Shown one piece after another: positions 61,838-64,000 of a DNA stretch of 64,000 bases. The notes under the pieces were generated by a model, which saw only the letters and a list, made by a program, of their open reading frames with translations, had not been told where the DNA came from and did not search any database. How positions within the stretch are numbered: position 1 is the stretch's first letter; every line of letters begins with the position of its first letter. The translations under genes were made by a program, and so were the position numbers. The stretch is from Nostoc sp. NIES-3756 (GTDB taxonomy: Bacteria; Cyanobacteriota; Cyanobacteriia; Cyanobacteriales; Nostocaceae): NCBI RefSeq assembly GCF_001548375.1, contig NZ_AP017295.1:5780001-5844000 (forward strand), read 5' to 3'.

Positions 61838-64000
61838 CTACTCAGAAATTAGTAAGGCTACTGGGAAATGTGACAGGGCTTGAGATATGGGTAGGGTGTT
61901 GTCTGTTTTTAGGGTTTGCTGGGTGAGGGGGTTGTACCAGGTTTTGGGGGGGAGTTGGAGGTGTGTATCTTGCCATACTGACTCACCTAGTGGGGTTTGT
62001 CCGGGTTGGACTAGGGAGGTGAAGAAGCGGGGGACGATCGCGATCGCTATTTTCTGGTCTTGTTGTCTGGCGAAGGCTATGATATGACCGGCGTGGGTTC
62101 CGTGGACTGGGATTGGTGTGTATTCGCCGTCTTGGAATAGTGAGAGGTATTGGTTTCTGGCTTTGAGGGCTTGATAGGTTAGGAAGAGTTTGATTCTTCC
62201 GTCGGTTTTGTTGGTTAAAAGTTCTTGAGTTAAGCCAAGGATGTCTGTTTTGATTTGTTCTTGGATGCTGCTGAGGTATCCACGGCGAGATTCAAAATCT
62301 ACAGGACGGCGGTTATCGGGATCAACTAAGCTTAATTCCCAGAGTTCGGTTCCTTGGTAGAAGTCGGGAACACCAGGTGCAGCAATTTTTAGTAAAGTTT
62401 GGGAAAGGGAGTTATATATCCCGTATTCGGCGATTTTTTCTTGGAAAGGTCGGAAGGTTTCTAAAAATTGTTTTGAGATATTGGGGTCAAGCACTTTCTG
62501 GATGAACGAGGTACAAGCTTCTTCGTATTCGTTATCAGGACGCAGCCATGCTGTATGCACTTTTGCTTCTCGAATGGATTTAATTAAGTATTCTTGCACT
62601 CTCTGCACGAAAGAAGCTTGTTCGTGTTCTGCAAAGGGGAATGCGCAGACTAGAGTTTGATAGAGGAAGTATTCATCGTTGCTGTCAACTAAGCCACGAT
62701 GTGCTTGATTTAGTTCACTCCAGTTATTTACTTGCTGTTCCCACTCCTGGGGAATTTCCGACAACACATTTAACCTCGCTCTCACATCTTCGCCACGCTT
62801 GGTATCATGAGTAGCTGTGGCGTTCATGGTGTGAGGCCATTTGGCTTGGTGTTGTTGGTTGAAGTTATGAAATTCATCAACAGTAATGCCAAAATGACTA
62901 GGATTTCCGCCGACTTCATTAAGTGATATGAGGCGGTTGTAGACATATAAGGTAGTGTCTTCTACACCTTTAGCCATGAGAGGGCCAGTGTATTGCTGCA
63001 TTCGCAAGACAAAATATATCCACTGTTCCCGTTCAGTTTGCGTAAGGGAATCATCAAATTCCAACAGCATGACTTTTTCTAAGAAGGTCATTTCATGCTG
63101 TAACAAAGGTACTTGTTTTTTCGCCGTGTTAATTACTGTTTGGATGCAGACTTTATCAGTATCGGAAATACCATCGGGTGTGATGTAAGTCCGGTAGATG
63201 GGGAAGAAGGTCAGAACTTCGGCGATCGCTCGTTTTAATCCATTCAGTGTAAAGTCATTAGCATAGCGGTATTTGCTGGAAATATTCTTCAGCAAATTTG
63301 CCAAATTATCTACATCGCCTGCTAAGTTCTTTTCTATTATCAGGCGCTTTTTCTCTCTTACAAGTGAGGGATAATCAACACGCGAACCGATAAATGAATG
63401 GTATATCTTATCAAACGCTGATTGATTTTTGGTTTGACAAAATACACCATTGACATAATTTAGAAAATCATATCCTGATGTACCTTGTATATTCCAATCC
63501 TCTGGTAAATCTTCCGTTAATTCTAGAATCTTCTCCACAGTAATGTAAACATCACCCATTTTTTCTTGCAATCTTTCTAAATACTGCGTTGGGTGATAAA
63601 GTCCATCAATGTGGTCAATTCTTAAACCTGTGAAAACTCCTCTTTCTACCAACTCGTGAATTAAACTATGGGTGTTGTTAAATACGCGCAACTCCTCAAC
63701 TTTAACTGAAATCAATTCGTTAACAGTAAAGAAGCGGCGGTAGTTCATTTCCTCCGCCCCAACCTTCCAAAAAGCGAGGCGATAAAATTGGTCGTTGAGT
63801 AAGTCGTCTAGTAGGTTAAAACTTTCGGAATTGCCAGCTTCCCCATTAAAAGTTTTCAGGTTCTCCTCAATAAAATCATGTATATCCTCATTATTATTGT
63901 AGAGTTCCCAAATCAAACCCTTAATAAAAGCGATTTGGTCTTGACGCTGTTTTCCAGTAACTTCCGAAGGCACACTTTTGAGAATGTAGAGAATGCCTAA
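61838..64000 (-). CDS. treY: Maltooligosyl trehalose synthase, 5'-truncated by the window end
   Basis: At least 720 aa. The frame stays open to position 64000 (LGILYILKS precedes the first GTG at 63973), while TreY is normally about 900-950 aa, so the start lies outside. GH13_26 motifs: GLRIDHIDGLYHPTQYL near the visible start (catalytic aspartate) and VYITVEKILE (acid glutamate). It turns the reducing end of maltodextrins into a trehalosyl unit; TreZ then frees trehalose. The C-terminal half is ordered and ends in FPVALLISE. No frameshift seen. It is in one transcriptional unit with treH. Confidence 0.95.
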   Translation of the reverse strand, partial: LGILYILKSVPSEVTGKQRQDQIAFIKGLIWELYNNNEDIHDFIEENLKTFNGEAGNSESFNLLDDLLNDQFYRLAFWKVGAEEMNYRRFFTVNELISVKVEELRVFNNTHSLIHELVERGVFTGLRIDHIDGLYHPTQYLERLQEKMGDVYITVEKILELTEDLPEDWNIQGTSGYDFLNYVNGVFCQTKNQSAFDKIYHSFIGSRVDYPSLVREKKRLIIEKNLAGDVDNLANLLKNISSKYRYANDFTLNGLKRAIAEVLTFFPIYRTYITPDGISDTDKVCIQTVINTAKKQVPLLQHEMTFLEKVMLLEFDDSLTQTEREQWIYFVLRMQQYTGPLMAKGVEDTTLYVYNRLISLNEVGGNPSHFGITVDEFHNFNQQHQAKWPHTMNATATHDTKRGEDVRARLNVLSEIPQEWEQQVNNWSELNQAHRGLVDSNDEYFLYQTLVCAFPFAEHEQASFVQRVQEYLIKSIREAKVHTAWLRPDNEYEEACTSFIQKVLDPNISKQFLETFRPFQEKIAEYGIYNSLSQTLLKIAAPGVPDFYQGTELWELSLVDPDNRRPVDFESRRGYLSSIQEQIKTDILGLTQELLTNKTDGRIKLFLTYQALKARNQYLSLFQDGEYTPIPVHGTHAGHIIAFARQQDQKIAIAIVPRFFTSLVQPGQTPLGESVWQDTHLQLPPKTWYNPLTQQTLKTDNTLPISQALSHFPVALLISE

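Overview
The window is chromosomal DNA from a filamentous, heterocyst-type cyanobacterium of the Anabaena/Nostoc/Trichormus group. The evidence is the 16S rRNA, dozens of HIP1 octamers (GCGATCGC), heptanucleotide short tandem repeats (TTCGTAA and GACTATG types), cyanobacteria-only families (DUF3386, DUF1818, RpoZ of cyanobacterial type, Nif11), and a treY-treH locus like the one I remember from Anabaena PCC 7120. I see no prophage, CRISPR array or complete insertion sequence. The species is not claimed.

Layout. 1-3224 (minus) is the front of an rRNA operon: 5' part of 23S, a tRNA-less spacer, complete 16S, and a leader with a near-consensus promoter. 3309-5229 holds a GAF-LuxR regulator, a DUF3386 protein and a small coiled-coil protein. 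5371-8853 holds a phased 42-bp tandem repeat, a 132-aa protein and an NB-ARC/TPR STAND ATPase that share a short motif. 9068-19569 is mostly housekeeping or metabolic: MocR regulator, SDR-CIA30 protein, HugZ-like flavoprotein, two alpha/beta hydrolases, glycogen branching enzyme GlgB and small exported proteins. 19895-22538 is a division pair (FtsL-like protein, FtsI/PBP2). 22766-26904 has a heme-oxygenase-fold iron enzyme, a PrmC-like methyltransferase, a GCS2-type ligase and an exported protein. 26931-30539 has YchF, an Orn/Lys/Arg decarboxylase and a DUF3592 protein.

30759-40028 is a chemotaxis-type locus: cheA-cheW-mcp-cheB-cheR on the minus strand and cheY-cheC-histidine kinase on the plus strand, separated by an orphan IS1-like zinc-ribbon ORF. 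Two gene products of this operon carry in-frame inserts derived from genomic repeats. 40052-46181 holds a zinc metallopeptidase, a GHL10 glycosidase-like protein and a 1272-aa hybrid kinase. 47037-52296 has a squalene/phytoene synthase-family protein, a membrane Ser/Thr kinase, a Nif11 peptide, rpoZ, two small conserved proteins and tRNA-Pro(GGG). 52398-56952 is a signalling operon of a PhnD-like lipoprotein and two histidine kinases. The end holds a universal stress protein, pgk, an amino-acid-type binding protein, treH and a 5'-truncated treY.

Working together: GlgB and TreY/TreH connect glycogen and trehalose metabolism. The Che proteins form a full excitation and adaptation circuit (CheA/W/MCP, CheB/R, CheY/CheC) around a soluble receptor. 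The PhnD-kinase-kinase set looks like a periplasmic ligand sensor without a transporter. The most unusual points are the two-gene STAND module behind an iteron-like array, the repeat-derived protein segments in CheA and CheW, and the PhnD sensor operon.
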